Part shown: piece after piece, positions 6,332 through 7,077 of the stretch
Layout: each line of letters begins with the position of its first letter
How positions within the stretch are numbered: the stretch's first letter is position 1
NCBI GenBank assembly: GCA_036399835.1
Contig: DASWMI010000203.1
Span: 1-7,077, forward strand
Source: DASYML01 sp036399835
GTDB lineage: Bacteria > Acidobacteriota > Blastocatellia > Pyrinomonadales > Pyrinomonadaceae
Length of the DNA stretch: 7,077 nt
Direction of reading: 5' to 3'
Program-made: the position numbers and the translations under genes
The notes under the pieces: model-generated
Told to the model about the DNA's origin: nothing
The model's input: the letters and a program-made list of their open reading frames with translations, nothing else
Databases searched by the model: none

Positions 6332-7077
6332 ATAGCAAGGTCACATCAGCCCTCTCTGGAACGATTGCCGCGCTACTGATTTCGAGCGCGGCAATTTGCG
6401 CTGTGGCCCAGAGCCGCGCTCCCTCCAAGCAGAACACGCGGCAGGACCAGTCCACGCCGCCGCCTGCCAAGCAGAACGTCCGCGAGTCTCCCTCCAAACA
6501 GAACGCGCGCGATGAGAAGGGCGCGGACGCGGCCTCAACTGTTCAAGCTGTAAAGGAGGCTGCCGCCGACACGACGCAATATTCTTATGAATTCAAACAG
6601 CCGGAGTTTTACATCAGCCGCATCCTCATCGAGCACGATTCGAGCGGACGCGGGCGCGTCTCCTTCAACCGTCGCGGCGAGGACGAGCCGATTGTCGAGC
6701 CGCTGGAATTATCCGAAGCGGCGCGGACACGTATCCTGGGCCTCTGGAGCGCGCTGAAATTTCTGGATTCGAGCCAGGGCTATCAGGCGGAAAAGCAGTT
6801 CCCGCATCTGGGCACGATGCGGCTCGGCATGAAGCAGGGCGAGCGCGAGCGCTGGGCCGAATTCAACTGGACCAATGAAAAGGATGTCAGCGCGCTGGTT
6901 GATGAATACAGGCGCGCGGCGGACCAGGCCATCTTCATTTTCGATATTACGCTCGCGCGCCAGAACCAGCCGCTCGAAGCTCCTGGCCTGATGGACAGGC
7001 TCGAAACGATGGTCAAGCGCGGCGGACTCTCAGACCCCAAGCAACTCGTCCCGCTGCTCCGTGACCTCAGCACGGAC
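6328..7077 (+). CDS. Secreted protein of unknown function (3' partial)
   Basis: A frame of 250 codons without a stop runs from GTG 6328 to the right edge. The GTG overlaps the smc stop as GTGA, so the two genes are probably one operon and translationally coupled; no Shine-Dalgarno is evident. Residues 1-27 form a typical signal peptide: Lys4, a hydrophobic stretch of about 8-26, and a likely signal peptidase I site AVA27|Q28. The residues before Cys24 (SAAI) do not match a lipobox well. Residues 28-84 are a polar, Pro/Gln/Lys-rich, probably disordered linker with three KQN-x-R units. From about Tyr85 a folded domain appears to begin (YSYEFKQPEFYISRILIEH), with mixed strands and helices and conserved-looking Trp and Phe. 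I do not recognise the family. The secreted location is well supported; the function is not. It contains no SMC-partner motif. Confidence 0.85.
   Translation, partial: MNSKVTSALSGTIAALLISSAAICAVAQSRAPSKQNTRQDQSTPPPAKQNVRESPSKQNARDEKGADAASTVQAVKEAAADTTQYSYEFKQPEFYISRILIEHDSSGRGRVSFNRRGEDEPIVEPLELSEAARTRILGLWSALKFLDSSQGYQAEKQFPHLGTMRLGMKQGERERWAEFNWTNEKDVSALVDEYRRAADQAIFIFDITLARQNQPLEAPGLMDRLETMVKRGGLSDPKQLVPLLRDLSTD
6421..6513 (+). repeat. Three degenerate P-[SA]-K-Q-N-x-R units in the linker
   Basis: The units PSKQNTRQ (residues 32-39), PAKQNVRE (46-53) and PSKQNARD (55-62) of the downstream protein share the core KQN-x-R, and their DNA is also similar (AAGCAGAAC, AAGCAGAAC, AAACAGAAC). Spacing is 14 then 9 residues, so this is an irregular tandem duplication in a low-complexity linker directly after the signal peptide. 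Confidence 0.7.

Noticed and set aside
6341..6538. Antisense frame of 65 codons after smc
   Set aside because: It overlaps the signal-peptide and linker region of the well-supported + strand gene and has no features of its own.
6783..7073. Antisense frame of 96 codons near the right edge
   Set aside because: It is a Ser-rich shadow of the + strand secreted-protein frame, which is open from 6328 to the edge.

Overview
The window looks like a chromosomal segment from an Acidobacteriota bacterium, most likely class Blastocatellia. This is inferred from protein family content, since no marker gene is present. The first protein combines a Pro-Ser linker, a Calx-beta domain, a DUF4214 domain and a DUF4394 domain, a pattern I know mainly from that class. 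The SMC protein has the GPNGCGKS form of Walker A and head sequences typical of the phylum. Codons are GC-rich, with many GCG, CGC and GAG. No RNA gene, mobile element or CRISPR array is visible.

Layout, all on the + strand: (1) Bases 1-1942 hold the 3' part of a large, probably secreted, multidomain protein whose N-terminus lies outside the window. (2) Bases 1943-2272 form a 330-base intergenic region. Its first half holds a small hairpin and a very strong intrinsic terminator (22-bp stem with a T tract). Its second half holds a near-consensus sigma-70-type promoter, TTGACA-18-TATAGT. (3) Bases 2273-6331 encode a complete SMC chromosome-segregation ATPase of 1352 residues. It is longer than the usual ~1150-1200 because of two low-complexity insertions, one in the N-terminal head lobe and one in the hinge. 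(4) Bases 6328-7077 hold the start of an unrecognised secreted protein. It begins at a GTG that overlaps the smc stop by four bases (GTGA) and runs off the right edge.

Terminator and promoter divide the window into two transcription units: the end of the surface or secreted protein gene, then smc plus the downstream secreted-protein gene, which appear co-transcribed and probably translationally coupled. The usual smc partners (scpA, scpB, ftsY, rnc) are not in the window. I see no evidence of a new defence or mobile system. The features most worth a second look are the two SMC insertions and the tight coupling of smc to an uncharacterised exported protein.
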